Positions 10,309-19,088 of a DNA stretch of 64,000 bases are shown here, piece by piece. Position numbers and translations under genes: made by a program. This stretch comes from SOKP01 sp048887165 (lineage in GTDB: Archaea > Asgardarchaeota > Lokiarchaeia > Sigyniarchaeales > SOKP01), in NCBI GenBank assembly GCA_048887165.1, contig JBHLJZ010000005.1, forward strand, positions 1 through 64,000, written 5' to 3'. Under the pieces are notes generated by a model that ran no database searches, had not been told where the DNA came from, and worked only from the letters and a program-made list of their open reading frames with translations. Numbering within the stretch: the first letter of the stretch is position 1; every line of letters starts with the position of its first letter.

Positions 10309-10920
10309 TTATTCTCCGGATTCGAGAGAACCCATCATTTTAAGTATTAAATAATACCCGTTTTTCCAAAAATAGATTATAAAAAAAGCAATCCCAGAAA
10401 TAGCAAATAATGAGATTCCTGCGAATAGCACCCAGTTTCCCGATGTAAAAGTACTCAATAATCCTGAAAAAAAGGAATCATCTTCAGGACCGAATAATAA
10501 TTCATAAATAAAAGAGTAAACTATTCCGATTATTATAGCTATCAAACTTATTAATAATCCCCCTGCAATAATTTTAACTGTTAATCTATTTTTGAATCTT
10601 TCTTCAATTTCTTTTTTCTTAAACAGAGATTTCAAAAATATACTTCTCCCTTTCTTGAATAGCCCTGTAAAAAATATTAACAGAAAAAATAATCCCGCTA
10701 AAAAAGCTGCAACAATAGCAATCTGAAATCCTAAACTTAGATCTAAAAAAGCTTGCAATTTTCCCGTAGGCGAAATAAAATCGAAGATTGACCAGATAAC
10801 TCCTGCCAAAGAGATCAAACATGCTGCAACAATCATAATATACAATAATTCTGATGTGCTTCTTTGCCTTGAACTAAATTCCATCTTGTTACTATACTGA
10901 GCTCCTTCCATTTTACTCAC
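10309..10920 (-). CDS. Four-helix integral membrane protein, unknown
   Basis: The 203-residue product has four hydrophobic segments, at about residues 28-48, 64-88, 112-136 and 160-186, preceded by a polar 25-residue N-terminus. A basic loop (FKKKEIEERFKNRL) between segments 2 and 3 suggests a cytoplasmic face. I recognise no family signature. It lies between a HerA-like gene and glycerol kinase on the same strand, with 92 nt to the latter, so no operon partner is clear. Confidence 0.75.
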   Translation of the reverse strand: MSKMEGAQYSNKMEFSSRQRSTSELLYIMIVAACLISLAGVIWSIFDFISPTGKLQAFLDLSLGFQIAIVAAFLAGLFFLLIFFTGLFKKGRSIFLKSLFKKKEIEERFKNRLTVKIIAGGLLISLIAIIIGIVYSFIYELLFGPEDDSFFSGLLSTFTSGNWVLFAGISLFAISGIAFFIIYFWKNGYYLILKMMGSLESGE

Positions 10921-11012
10921 TAATTTATGTTATTAATGAATTTATAACAATTAAAATATATAAAATTGTTTATTATCGTTAAAATTTACAAAAAATTAAG
11001 ATTATAAAGGAT

Positions 11013-12548
11013 TTAGGTAATCTCTTTATCTTGGAAAATATTTTGAAAACTCTTATAAAAATCTTTACTGTTTAATTCTGTGTACAATTTAAGAGCAAAA
11101 TTGTAAATTTGATTGTATAATTCATGATTTTGTGTATTAGGAATCCATTTTTTTTCTATTTTACAAATACTTTCTGCTGCTTTAGCAATATCAGGAAAAA
11201 GTCCTGCCCCTGCAGCTGCTAAGATAGCAGCACCTAAAGAAGTAGCTTCTTCTATAACGTTTCTTATACATGTAATTCCTAAAACATCAGCGTAAATTTG
11301 GTTCCATAAATCAGAGCGTGAACCCCCTCCTGTTAACTTTAATTCTTTGGGTTCAATATCTATTTCTCTAAAAACATTAATATTTTTCTTTAATTCAAAA
11401 GCAACACCCTCCAAAACAGCCCTATAAAGATCTCTTCTTTTATGACCTAAAGCTAAACCAAAGATAAGCCCCCTCGAAAAAGGATTCCAATGGGGTGCTC
11501 CAGCGCCTATAAAATGAGGAATTAATAACAATCCATTCGCGCCAACACGTGATTTTTCGGCTTCAGCAGTTATTATATCATATGGATCTTGTTCTTCTTC
11601 TAGAGCCATAGATTCTGTTTGAGCTATTTCATCTCTAAACCATCTCAATACAGCACCAGATGTAAAAATACTCGCTTCTTGAATCCAGGTTCCTGGGATA
11701 GCATGACAACTACAAAGAACTCTCATTTTAGGATCAAATTTTGGCTTATCCAAATAAGCTAAAATGAAGCTACCTGTTCCAGTAGTACATTTGATATCAC
11801 CAGGTTTAATTACCCCTACCCCAAGAGCCGCTGATTGCTGGTCACCAGCCCCAGTAATAACTAAGGTCTTCTTATCAAAACTTGTTTCATTTGATTCGAT
11901 TTCACCGATATCAACTCCACTTTCGAAAGCATCTGGCATTTTATCTAAATCTAATTCCAATTCTGCGGCTATATCTTCGGAATATTTAAGTTTATTTATA
12001 TCAAAAAGCATTGTTCTTGAAGCATTTGAAAAATCGGTACAAAATTTTCCTGTTAATTTATATATAATATAGTCAGAAACAAGCAAAAATTTATGAGTCT
12101 TTTTATATATCTCTGGTTTTCTATCTTTAAACCAAAGAATTTTTGTTGCTGAAAAATAAGGATCTATTGTTAAGCCTGTAGTTTGATATATTTTCTCTAT
12201 TCCGATTTTACTTTTTATAAATTCAACTTGATCAATTGTCCGTCTATCTTGCCAAACTAATGCATTATGGAGGGGATTACCTTCTTTATCTACGGGTACG
12301 ATTGTTTCCCGTTGATTTGTAACAGAAAGACTAACAATTTCTGTCCTATCAATCCCGCTTTTTTTAATAGCACCCTCAATAGTATCCTTTATTGATTCCC
12401 ACCAAGAATTCGCATTCTGTTCAACGTATGAAGGAGTAGGATAATAGCTTTCCCATTCTTGGTAATCACTAGCAACAATTGTGCCATCTATGTCAAAAAT
12501 GAAAGTACGACAACCAGTAGTGCCTAAATCTAGAGCTGCAACAAACAT
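11013..12548 (-). CDS. glpK: Glycerol kinase (FGGY family)
   Basis: The enzyme phosphorylates glycerol to glycerol 3-phosphate at the expense of ATP. The FGGY fold opens with the phosphate-binding loop LDLGTTGCRTFIFD. Glycerol-kinase-like signatures follow: VTNQRETIV, ALVWQDRRT, DPYFSATKILW, SNASRTMLFDI and GAGDQQSAALG. The last contains the catalytic Asp. The length of 511 residues is normal. A TATA-like TTTATATTT lies about 40 nt upstream. Another sugar kinase of the same family is possible, but QRET, WQDRRT and SNASRTMLF together favour glycerol. Confidence 0.82.
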   Translation of the reverse strand: MFVAALDLGTTGCRTFIFDIDGTIVASDYQEWESYYPTPSYVEQNANSWWESIKDTIEGAIKKSGIDRTEIVSLSVTNQRETIVPVDKEGNPLHNALVWQDRRTIDQVEFIKSKIGIEKIYQTTGLTIDPYFSATKILWFKDRKPEIYKKTHKFLLVSDYIIYKLTGKFCTDFSNASRTMLFDINKLKYSEDIAAELELDLDKMPDAFESGVDIGEIESNETSFDKKTLVITGAGDQQSAALGVGVIKPGDIKCTTGTGSFILAYLDKPKFDPKMRVLCSCHAIPGTWIQEASIFTSGAVLRWFRDEIAQTESMALEEEQDPYDIITAEAEKSRVGANGLLLIPHFIGAGAPHWNPFSRGLIFGLALGHKRRDLYRAVLEGVAFELKKNINVFREIDIEPKELKLTGGGSRSDLWNQIYADVLGITCIRNVIEEATSLGAAILAAAGAGLFPDIAKAAESICKIEKKWIPNTQNHELYNQIYNFALKLYTELNSKDFYKSFQNIFQDKEIT

Positions 12549-12633
12549 GATTTTTAATACCTAACTAAAAAAAGTGATTATTAAATATAAATCGATTATT
12601 TAATAAAACCATTATTTATTTTAGATCAGAGAA

Positions 12634-13326
12634 TTAGACATTTTTTGTGATTTCATAGCCACACTTAGGGCATTTTATTTTGTCATATCCAATCTTATAA
12701 TTTAAAATTTCTGCTATGAATTCATCACATTTTGGGCATCTTATTTCGTAAGAAGGAAACCATTGACCTTTTATATTAGGTTTATTAGCAAGATTCTGTA
12801 TATATTTTAATTGTTGTATTTTGGTTTTATCCCATTTAAGAGTGTCAAACTGCTCTGCGATTGATTTGCCTTTAGGAATGAGATAAATGAGAAATTTTAT
12901 TTCGGAAGGTTTATTGAGCAATGAAAATATCTTATGAATTGCTGTCTTTTTATAATCTAAAAATAACTTGGCTAATTCTGGAGGTGCTAATGCTACTAAT
13001 ACGCTTTGGGAAGTGTTTATATTTGAACCAAGAGATTGTAATAAAAATTGGTATATTCTATCTTTATTATCATATGCCCATATAAATCTCCAGTCCTTAA
13101 TATCGTAATCTTCATTTTCCGGTCCAGTTACCCTACGTATTGTTTCAAAACAAGAATAATGCTTATGATTCGTTAAGTTAGATGATAAATCGTCAAAAAA
13201 CTCTTTTTCTATAACTGGATAATTCTCAAAAATACTTTTGAGGGATAATAAATTAACATCAATTAATGTATTAGAATTTAGACCATCCCATGGAGTATAG
13301 GTGTATACTTTAAAAAAATTATACAT
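12634..13326 (-). CDS. Unknown protein with C-terminal zinc ribbon
   Basis: I do not recognise the first 180 residues, which are rich in aromatic and polar residues and show no clear nucleotide-binding motif. The last 40 residues form a rubredoxin-like or zinc-ribbon knuckle, with CPKC at about residues 196-199 and CPKCGYEI near the end. It is divergent from the next unknown gene across 139 nt, so the two may be co-regulated. A nucleic-acid-binding role is a guess from the ribbon alone. Confidence 0.7.
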   Translation of the reverse strand: MYNFFKVYTYTPWDGLNSNTLIDVNLLSLKSIFENYPVIEKEFFDDLSSNLTNHKHYSCFETIRRVTGPENEDYDIKDWRFIWAYDNKDRIYQFLLQSLGSNINTSQSVLVALAPPELAKLFLDYKKTAIHKIFSLLNKPSEIKFLIYLIPKGKSIAEQFDTLKWDKTKIQQLKYIQNLANKPNIKGQWFPSYEIRCPKCDEFIAEILNYKIGYDKIKCPKCGYEITKNV

Positions 13327-13465
13327 TATATTTGATAAGAATCTAAGAATAATAAATTCGATTTATTTTAACATACTAGTTTTTTCGATATTTTATAAAA
13401 ATAAAATTTAAATGCAAAATTCCCTATAAACTCATTGAGACAATAACAGAACGGAATTTTAGATT

Positions 13466-14623
13466 ATGACTGTTATATGGGATATAAAAGCAGATGCAAT
13501 GAATAAAGGTGATAGGTCTCGAGATGTTTCGCCTCTAATGGACAAAACCTACACAGATAAAGATGGTTTTACTCATTATGTATTTAGTAAAGTTTTATTT
13601 AACAATCCATATTATGAAATTCCAGATGATGAGCTAGAATTGTTTAAAAAATTTTTAGATGGAGGTTCGAGGGCATATCCAAGTGATGGGAGTATCCCAT
13701 GTGATGTTGTTGCGGCAGAAGCAAGAGAATTACTTAATAGAATTGTAGAGATTTCTAATGACCCAAAAGAGTTATACTGTGATGATGCTTGCGAATGCTT
13801 AGAAAAGGGAAAGTTTTCTTTAATTCGAGGAACTATAAAATTGTATTTAGGAAAGTATACTACGAGGGATTGGAGAAGAAAAAGGTTTACAGATGATATA
13901 GATTTTTGGGTTTTTAAAGTTCATTTATTAGAACATGTTTTAAGAAATTTAGGCTGGATAAAGAACAAAAATACAGGTGAATGGGAAAAAAGAGTCAACT
14001 GGATTAATCCTGATGATGATAAACCGAGAGAAGCTATATTATGTGCAGCTAATAATCTAAATCAATTATTAGATTTCGGAGCAGGAAGTTTTTTGGAAGG
14101 TTCAACGCTAAGAGAAATTTTCAATAAAAAAATAAAAAGAGGACATAATGTGGATCTAAGTGATATAATTAATGTAGCTTTACATAATGATGGAATTATT
14201 GGAAGAAATAAGGATGAATGGAATGATTCATGGGTTTCATTTGAAGAAGCTGCAAATACAAGGAATTCTAGGACTACATCTAATTTAATTAGTTTAAGTC
14301 GGTATTCATTAGCAATAGCGGATTATTTAGAGAGAGTGTCTCAGATTATTACAAAATACCATGAAATTATATTTGATAAAAATGAATACCCTGACGATAC
14401 TTTAAAACGAATTTGTAGAACTTCTATTCACTGGATAGAATTTTTAAGGAATAAAGGATCAGATAAAGCAAGATCCATGATTCATGATTATTTAATTGAG
14501 CAAAGTAAGGAAAAATCAGTTCAAGCAAGAAATTTAAAGAATTTTGCGAATAAAATCTTGGAACTTCTTAATTCTAAATATGAGTATCAAAACATAATAT
14601 TCGAGATTGAAAATAATAAATAA
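13466..14623 (+). CDS. Unknown protein, possibly nucleotidyltransferase-like
   Basis: This soluble 385-residue protein has no family signature that I can name firmly. Residues about 120-150 (RGTIKLYLGKYTTRDW, then RFTDDIDFWVF) resemble the start of AbiEii/MNT-type nucleotidyltransferases, in which an arginine precedes a T/S-x-D-I-D metal-binding motif. The usual GG or GS helix start is RGT here, so the match is weak. The N-terminus MTVIWDIKADAMNKGD is well defined. A CxxCxC-like cluster (CDDACEC) lies near residue 110. It is followed after 41 nt by a glutaredoxin-like gene on the same strand. Confidence 0.65.
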   Translation: MTVIWDIKADAMNKGDRSRDVSPLMDKTYTDKDGFTHYVFSKVLFNNPYYEIPDDELELFKKFLDGGSRAYPSDGSIPCDVVAAEARELLNRIVEISNDPKELYCDDACECLEKGKFSLIRGTIKLYLGKYTTRDWRRKRFTDDIDFWVFKVHLLEHVLRNLGWIKNKNTGEWEKRVNWINPDDDKPREAILCAANNLNQLLDFGAGSFLEGSTLREIFNKKIKRGHNVDLSDIINVALHNDGIIGRNKDEWNDSWVSFEEAANTRNSRTTSNLISLSRYSLAIADYLERVSQIITKYHEIIFDKNEYPDDTLKRICRTSIHWIEFLRNKGSDKARSMIHDYLIEQSKEKSVQARNLKNFANKILELLNSKYEYQNIIFEIENNK

Positions 14624-14664
14624 TTAAAATAAATTTTAAATAATAATCAAGTTGTATTTCACCT

Positions 14665-14961
14665 ATGGCAAAATTTAAGATAGTAATAAAGAAGCATTGC
14701 TACTTCTGTGACTTATTAATTAAATGGCTATCGGATAAAAATGTTAATTATTTAGTCTTAGATTATCAAGATCCAGAAGATTTTAATGACCCTTTAATGA
14801 AAAATCCAACTTTTAATAGCTTATATTGCGATATGAGTGCTTGTGTGGAAAGTATTCCTCTAGTTGTTAAGGATGATACGGAATTTTACTATTCGGAAAT
14901 CTGGGATTTGGTTAATAATAAACTAAATGAAGAGAAAGCACGAGAAATTTTCGAATTATAG
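14665..14961 (+). CDS. Glutaredoxin/thioredoxin-fold protein
   Basis: This is a 98-residue single-domain protein with a redox motif HCYFC near residues 11-15, after a first strand (FKIVIKK), and SIPLVV with the cis-proline typical of the thioredoxin fold. Two more cysteines (CDMSAC) lie mid-protein, about residues 55-60. It probably reduces disulfides or carries electrons in the cytoplasm. It follows the unknown gene at 13466 by 41 nt and may be co-transcribed with it. Its tail faces the methyltransferase gene (convergent, 10 nt apart). Confidence 0.75.
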   Translation: MAKFKIVIKKHCYFCDLLIKWLSDKNVNYLVLDYQDPEDFNDPLMKNPTFNSLYCDMSACVESIPLVVKDDTEFYYSEIWDLVNNKLNEEKAREIFEL

Positions 14962-14971
14962 TTATGTTTTT

Positions 14972-16027
14972 TTACTTTTTTAACGCCCAAAAATACTCTC
15001 CACCTTTTTTTACAAATTCCGCTTTTGAAAATTTCGTTAGATTAACAAATTCCTTGAAGGTTTTTTCATCATAGAATTTCGCAAAGCCGATTTCCATAAA
15101 TTTATGCATGATATCAAATAGTTGAAATTCCTTTTTAGGGGTAAATGTATCAGGGATCATACTCTCTCCAACAAGTAATAGACCATTTTCTTTTAAAAGA
15201 GAATACAAATCATTAAGCGCTTTTATTCTATAGTTTTCATCATGATTCATTTCATGGAGAACATGATTTAATAAGATTAAATCAAATTTTTGATTTGTAG
15301 TATTCACGTATTCGTTAATAGGGATTTCGTGAATTTCGACCCTATCGTCCATATTATTACTTTTAAATAATCCTTTCGCGAATTCTACTGCTTTAGGATT
15401 AATATCAATGCCTACAAATTGTGCTTTTTTATACTTTTTTGCCCAAATCTGAAGATTGAATCCATATCCACAACCAACTGCGAGAACATTTCCTGATTTT
15501 CGTAAATTCCTGCAGAAATCTTTAAAATTTGTTGCGAATAACCTTTCTGTTAATGTTCCGGCTCTCGCCCCCATCAACATTGTATCTTTAGTTACTTCTT
15601 CGCTTACATCACGATCAGTTATAATATTACCAGTTTTAAAACATTCAACTGCCATATCTTGATATGGAGCAAACCAATAGAATGCTCCTACTGTATCTCC
15701 AATATAAAACTGACCATTCCTATCAATTAATAGATCAAATACATGAGGAGCTGATTTTAAACATCTTTCACAGGAATGATCAATTTCGAATAAACCACAC
15801 TCAAGTGATAAATGGCCCCATGCATCTAAATGTTCTATATCTAAGTTTAAATTTTCAGAAAGCTCTTCTAAAGTAAATGAAACTGAAGATTTATCTTCAG
15901 AACTGGAAGATTTTTTCTTTTCTAAAAGATAGTCAAAAATACCTAAACGCCTACCTATTCCATACATTAGAATTGTATTAAATCCATAAAAACCCTTTAT
16001 AAGAAATTTCTTCATCTGTTCTTTCAT
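14972..16027 (-). CDS. Class I SAM-dependent methyltransferase (O-methyltransferase-like)
   Basis: An N-terminal helical region (residues about 1-90, FTLEELSENLNLDIEHLDAW) resembles the winged-helix dimerisation domain of small-molecule O-methyltransferases. The Rossmann domain has motif I VLAVGCGYGFNLQIW (about 200-214), FVGIDINPKAVEFA with the ribose-binding Asp, and LILLNHVLHEM. Two cysteines (CERCLKS) lie near residues 100-106. The substrate is unknown. It stands alone, convergent with the glutaredoxin-like gene. Confidence 0.85.
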   Translation of the reverse strand: MKEQMKKFLIKGFYGFNTILMYGIGRRLGIFDYLLEKKKSSSSEDKSSVSFTLEELSENLNLDIEHLDAWGHLSLECGLFEIDHSCERCLKSAPHVFDLLIDRNGQFYIGDTVGAFYWFAPYQDMAVECFKTGNIITDRDVSEEVTKDTMLMGARAGTLTERLFATNFKDFCRNLRKSGNVLAVGCGYGFNLQIWAKKYKKAQFVGIDINPKAVEFAKGLFKSNNMDDRVEIHEIPINEYVNTTNQKFDLILLNHVLHEMNHDENYRIKALNDLYSLLKENGLLLVGESMIPDTFTPKKEFQLFDIMHKFMEIGFAKFYDEKTFKEFVNLTKFSKAEFVKKGGEYFWALKK

Positions 16028-16163
16028 TGGAATTTCATTTTTTTCTTCAATAATTACTTACACCTACTTTTTTTAATGAATAAAGTTATGATAATCATTC
16101 TTTTATTTTTTTATTTTTTTAATAAAATTCGATTAAAATCATAGCAGGATAAATAAGATTTTT

Positions 16164-16223
16164 CGTGAAACTAAACTTTCACGATCATTGATACATCTCT
16201 CCAATATTAAGGAGATATTTTTT
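16164..16223. other. Two consecutive hairpins with a T-rich tail in an intergenic gap
   Basis: CGTGAAA (16164-16170) pairs with TTTCACG (16177-16183) around a 6-nt loop. TCTCC (16198-16202) pairs with GGAGA (16211-16215) around an 8-nt loop. On the plus strand the second stem is followed by TATTTTTTAG. Both neighbouring genes read on the minus strand, so this is not their obvious terminator. It could be a small plus-strand RNA end or chance in A+T-rich DNA. Confidence 0.3.
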
Positions 16224-16241
16224 AGTTTGCTAAAAAAGTTT

Positions 16242-17522
16242 TTATTGAACTGTCTCAGTTATAGTTAATTTGAGAGTTTTTGCATCTTCTTCAGAACTAG
16301 ATTCTTCTTTTCTTACAAAACGATCCTTAGCAACACTATGAATTACCCAGAATCCTACTATTGAAATCATAGATAATATTCCTGCCAAATACCACACCCA
16401 GTATGGTCCAAGATGATCAATAACTAATCCAGCAAGTATAACAGCAAAAAGATTCGGTATAGCCCAGTGGAAACCATAAAATGCCATATAACGCCCCCTT
16501 TTATCTTCAGGTGCAAAAAATGCAGCTGCAGTTTGACCTATGGGCACTATAATCATTTCTCCGATTGTGATAATTGCCACCGCAATAAAAAATAAAAATG
16601 ATGCAGAAATGAAACCAAACATGCCAAATCCAATCATATAAAAGAATGATCCAAGAATCATCATCTTTATAGGAGAATATTTTGAAATTTTCCTTGTTAT
16701 CCATAATTGAAATAGAACCACCATAATCGCATTCAAACTAAACAAAAAACCAAAACTCTGAGTAGGAAACCCGTGAACATCTCGCAAAAATACAGATAAT
16801 GTACTATTTATTTGTACATACACCAAAACTGTTATGGATGATACTGAGAGAAATAACATATATACCCAATCCTTTAATACATCTTTATAGCCTATAACCG
16901 TTTTAATAACTGATTCTTCTTGTTTTTCATCTTGTTTCTGAGGTTTGGTCTCTGGAATAACCAAAAACACTATAATGCCGGTAATTAAGCTACTCATTGC
17001 ATCCGCAATAAACAACAACATAAATGATTGGCTCGCTAAAAACCCACCAAAAATAGGGCCGATGGTTGCTGAAAGATTATAAGCTACTCGAAGAACTCCA
17101 AACCCTTGAGCCTGTTTCTCTTTTGGAAGTAAATCCACCACCATAGCTTGTCGTGCTGGACCTCCTAAATTACCTAATAAACCTAAGAAGACAACAATGA
17201 TAAAAAAAATATACAGATCATTGATTAATCCCATAAAGATACTTCCAATCCCACTTACAATCAAACCAAACAAAATTATTGCACGTCGACCGTATTTATC
17301 AGCTAAAGCACCTCCTAGTACACCACCAATTATATTTCCTGCTGAGAAAAATGAAAATAGGAACCCTACTTCCGTCATCCCAACACCAAATTTTTCGGTT
17401 ATATAAAGTGCAAAAAAAGGATATAACAAAAATGTGCCTAACTGATCAATGAAAGTGGCTAGAGTCAGCACTTTAAATGATTTAGGATATTGATTATATG
17501 TTTGTTTAATTTTAGTGAACAT
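16242..17522 (-). CDS. MFS transporter, drug-efflux type, 12 membrane segments
   Basis: This major facilitator superfamily permease has 426 residues and about 12 hydrophobic segments with a central cytoplasmic loop near residues 195-212. Motif A after the second segment reads GGALADKYGRRAIILFG, and LGNLGGPARQAMVVDLLP fits the loop between segments 4 and 5 of MFS efflux proteins. The substrate cannot be read from sequence. It is monocistronic, starting with ATG at 17522; the 302-nt upstream gap separates it from PFK on the same strand. Confidence 0.88.
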   Translation of the reverse strand: MFTKIKQTYNQYPKSFKVLTLATFIDQLGTFLLYPFFALYITEKFGVGMTEVGFLFSFFSAGNIIGGVLGGALADKYGRRAIILFGLIVSGIGSIFMGLINDLYIFFIIVVFLGLLGNLGGPARQAMVVDLLPKEKQAQGFGVLRVAYNLSATIGPIFGGFLASQSFMLLFIADAMSSLITGIIVFLVIPETKPQKQDEKQEESVIKTVIGYKDVLKDWVYMLFLSVSSITVLVYVQINSTLSVFLRDVHGFPTQSFGFLFSLNAIMVVLFQLWITRKISKYSPIKMMILGSFFYMIGFGMFGFISASFLFFIAVAIITIGEMIIVPIGQTAAAFFAPEDKRGRYMAFYGFHWAIPNLFAVILAGLVIDHLGPYWVWYLAGILSMISIVGFWVIHSVAKDRFVRKEESSSEEDAKTLKLTITETVQ

Positions 17523-17824
17523 TATTAAATCATGAAGTTTTTTTCTATCCTTTTAGAAATCTTAATGTAATTTATAGTTTAAAATGCTGAACTTCAATAG
17601 AAGTTAGAATTAAATAAGAACTAATAACTACTTTGGCATTAAATTAATTTAAAATAATAAATTAAGATCTGATTATTATTGTGGCATAAAGAATTTTCAA
17701 ATGAAAAATTGGACGAGACGTAGAAAAACATGCCATAGATTCAGAAGCAGAATTAGAGAAGTATTATGGTTGACAATGATTTTTAGAATTAGCCTTAAAT
17801 TGATTAAAATTTTAAAAATAAAAA
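17523..17824. other. Intergenic gap with a short gene-like relic
   Basis: No full gene is seen in this 302-nt gap. A local patch (about 17702-17770) is less A+T-rich and reads in one plus frame as GRDVEKHAIDSEAELEKYYG followed by TGA, with a stop (TGA) just upstream. This looks like the tail of a lost gene, but is too short to assign. The rest is A+T-rich and presumably holds the MFS promoter. Confidence 0.3.
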
Positions 17825-18622
17825 TTATGTTTGTTTGGACAAATATCTAATTTTTACAAGTAGATCTCTTAATTCCATTTTATCATTTTCTGCAGTTATA
17901 TACTTTTTACTTACACCTTCTGATAAAGGTACTGTTGTTATCTTATTACCCTGTAAAGAGACCATGTTTCCAAATTTTCCTTCAAGAACTAATTTCATAG
18001 CGGCTAATCCAAATCTTAAACCTAAAATTCGATCAAAGGAATTTGGAGTGCCTGCTCGCATAGTATGTCCTAGAACTACGCTTCTACATTCAAATTCAAC
18101 ATTATTTTTTTCAAACTCTCTTTTTAAATCATCTCTTAAGTTTAACTCATCAACAATTATGTGAGAGATACCTAATTTAGCAAGTAAAGGATTACCAAAT
18201 GAATCTTTAGGCAATTTATCAATTGTTTCTTTTGAAATAGTCTTAAAATCTCTTTCTAATGATTTCAAATTTGGGTATGCTCCTTCTGATACTGCTATGA
18301 TATGATATTTGTAACCAGCATTTACTCTCTTTTTTAGTACACCTACAATGTCGTTTTCAAGATCAAATGGAGTTTCTGGAATTAAAATAATATCTGCTCC
18401 AGCAGAAATTCCACTATACATGGTGAGAAATCCAGCATCCCTTCCCATGATTTCAACAACAAAAACTCTTTGATGCGAATGTGCTGTTGTAGTTAGATTA
18501 TCCAGTGTGTTAGAGGCTAATTGCGTCGCGCTCCAGAACCCAAATGTATAATGAGTTCCTTTTATGTCATTGTCAATAGTTTTTGGCACTCCGACTATTT
18601 TTGCATCTGCATATTTACACAT
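17825..18622 (-). CDS. pfk: 6-phosphofructokinase, PPi-type: C-terminal part of an interrupted gene
   Basis: This is the downstream portion of a phosphofructokinase, starting at an internal ATG (MCKYADAKIVGVPKTIDND). GVPKTIDNDI, with a lysine before TIDND, marks the pyrophosphate-dependent type. VEIMGRDAGFLTMYSG, SEGAYP and LGHTMRAGTPNSFDR are also family motifs. The frame is the same as that of the N-terminal part at 18668-19009. Coding sense continues upstream of this ATG (DDTLGVADT, to 18649), but no ATG, GTG or TTG is available there. As an independent protein it would lack the catalytic GGDDT loop. See the 30-nt element at 18650-18679. Confidence 0.85.
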   Translation of the reverse strand: MCKYADAKIVGVPKTIDNDIKGTHYTFGFWSATQLASNTLDNLTTTAHSHQRVFVVEIMGRDAGFLTMYSGISAGADIILIPETPFDLENDIVGVLKKRVNAGYKYHIIAVSEGAYPNLKSLERDFKTISKETIDKLPKDSFGNPLLAKLGISHIIVDELNLRDDLKREFEKNNVEFECRSVVLGHTMRAGTPNSFDRILGLRFGLAAMKLVLEGKFGNMVSLQGNKITTVPLSEGVSKKYITAENDKMELRDLLVKIRYLSKQT

Positions 18623-18649
18623 AGTATCAGCGACGCCTAATGTATCGTC

Positions 18650-18679
18650 TTTAGTTTAAAAAAGAAATTATTTTAAAAC
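18650..18679 (-). other. 30-nt element interrupting the PFK active-site loop
   Basis: On the minus strand the coding sequence reads AIGG, then 30 nt, then DDTLGVADTM. Without those bases the protein reads AIGGDDTLGVAD, as expected for a PPi-PFK. The element is a multiple of three and carries two in-frame TAA codons (18668-18670 and 18656-18658). Its ends are nearly self-complementary: AGTTT and AAAA on the left pair with TTTT and AAACT on the right, with one T bulged. Three equivalent excision registers exist because of shared edge bases; none gives a canonical 3-4-3 bulge-helix-bulge. Confidence 0.8.
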
Positions 18680-19009
18680 TCCACCGATAGCAATTAGAGC
18701 GTCAATAGTTAGTTCATCAAATTTTGTTGCTAATTCTTTAGCTCTCTTTTGCTTGTCATTTGATTCAACTCCTTTAAAGGGGTTAGTTCTACTTGTGTAT
18801 AAGATTGTTCCTCCAACAGTATGTAAATCATCATGCTCAGCAATTTTAAGAGGTATTGTCAAGTTTTCCATAAAACCTTTCCAGCCTTTTAAAATTCCAA
18901 CACATTCTACACCAGCATCAAAAGCTTTCAGCATTATCCCATATATTACAGAATTTAAGCCAGGGCAGTCACCACCACCCGTCATAATTCCAATTTTTTT
19001 AATACTCAA
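18668..19009 (-). CDS. pfk: 6-phosphofructokinase, PPi-type: N-terminal part of an interrupted gene
   Basis: The N-terminal 113 residues start MSIKKIGIMTGGGDCPGLNS, the first phosphate-binding loop of phosphofructokinases, and continue through GILKGWKGF and GGTILYTSRTNPF to LIAIGG. They then end with VLK and TAA inside the inserted 30-nt element. In the intact family the next residues are DDT, which bind metal and phosphate. Removing the element restores a single reading frame of 384 residues (19009 down to 17825), the expected size. The gene stands alone on the minus strand, downstream of ZPR1 by 79 nt. Confidence 0.85.
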   Translation of the reverse strand: MSIKKIGIMTGGGDCPGLNSVIYGIMLKAFDAGVECVGILKGWKGFMENLTIPLKIAEHDDLHTVGGTILYTSRTNPFKGVESNDKQKRAKELATKFDELTIDALIAIGGVLK

Positions 19010-19088
19010 TTGATTTCACCATTAAAAATTATTGATTAGCATTTAATGCTATTAATTAATAAAAAGGTATATTAAATCTTTTTTATGT

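Noticed and set aside
11764..12072. 102-residue plus-strand reading
   Set aside because: It is antisense to glycerol kinase; the composition is low-complexity Ser/Pro.
17701..17848. Cationic 49-residue peptide frame starting MKNWTRRRKTCH
   Set aside because: It overlaps the PFK 3' end antisense, has no ribosome-binding site, and competes with the acidic frame in the same patch.
18650..18679. Canonical bulge-helix-bulge intron in PFK
   Set aside because: I tested the three excision registers that restore GGDDT. None allows the 4-bp central helix flanked by two 3-nt bulges.
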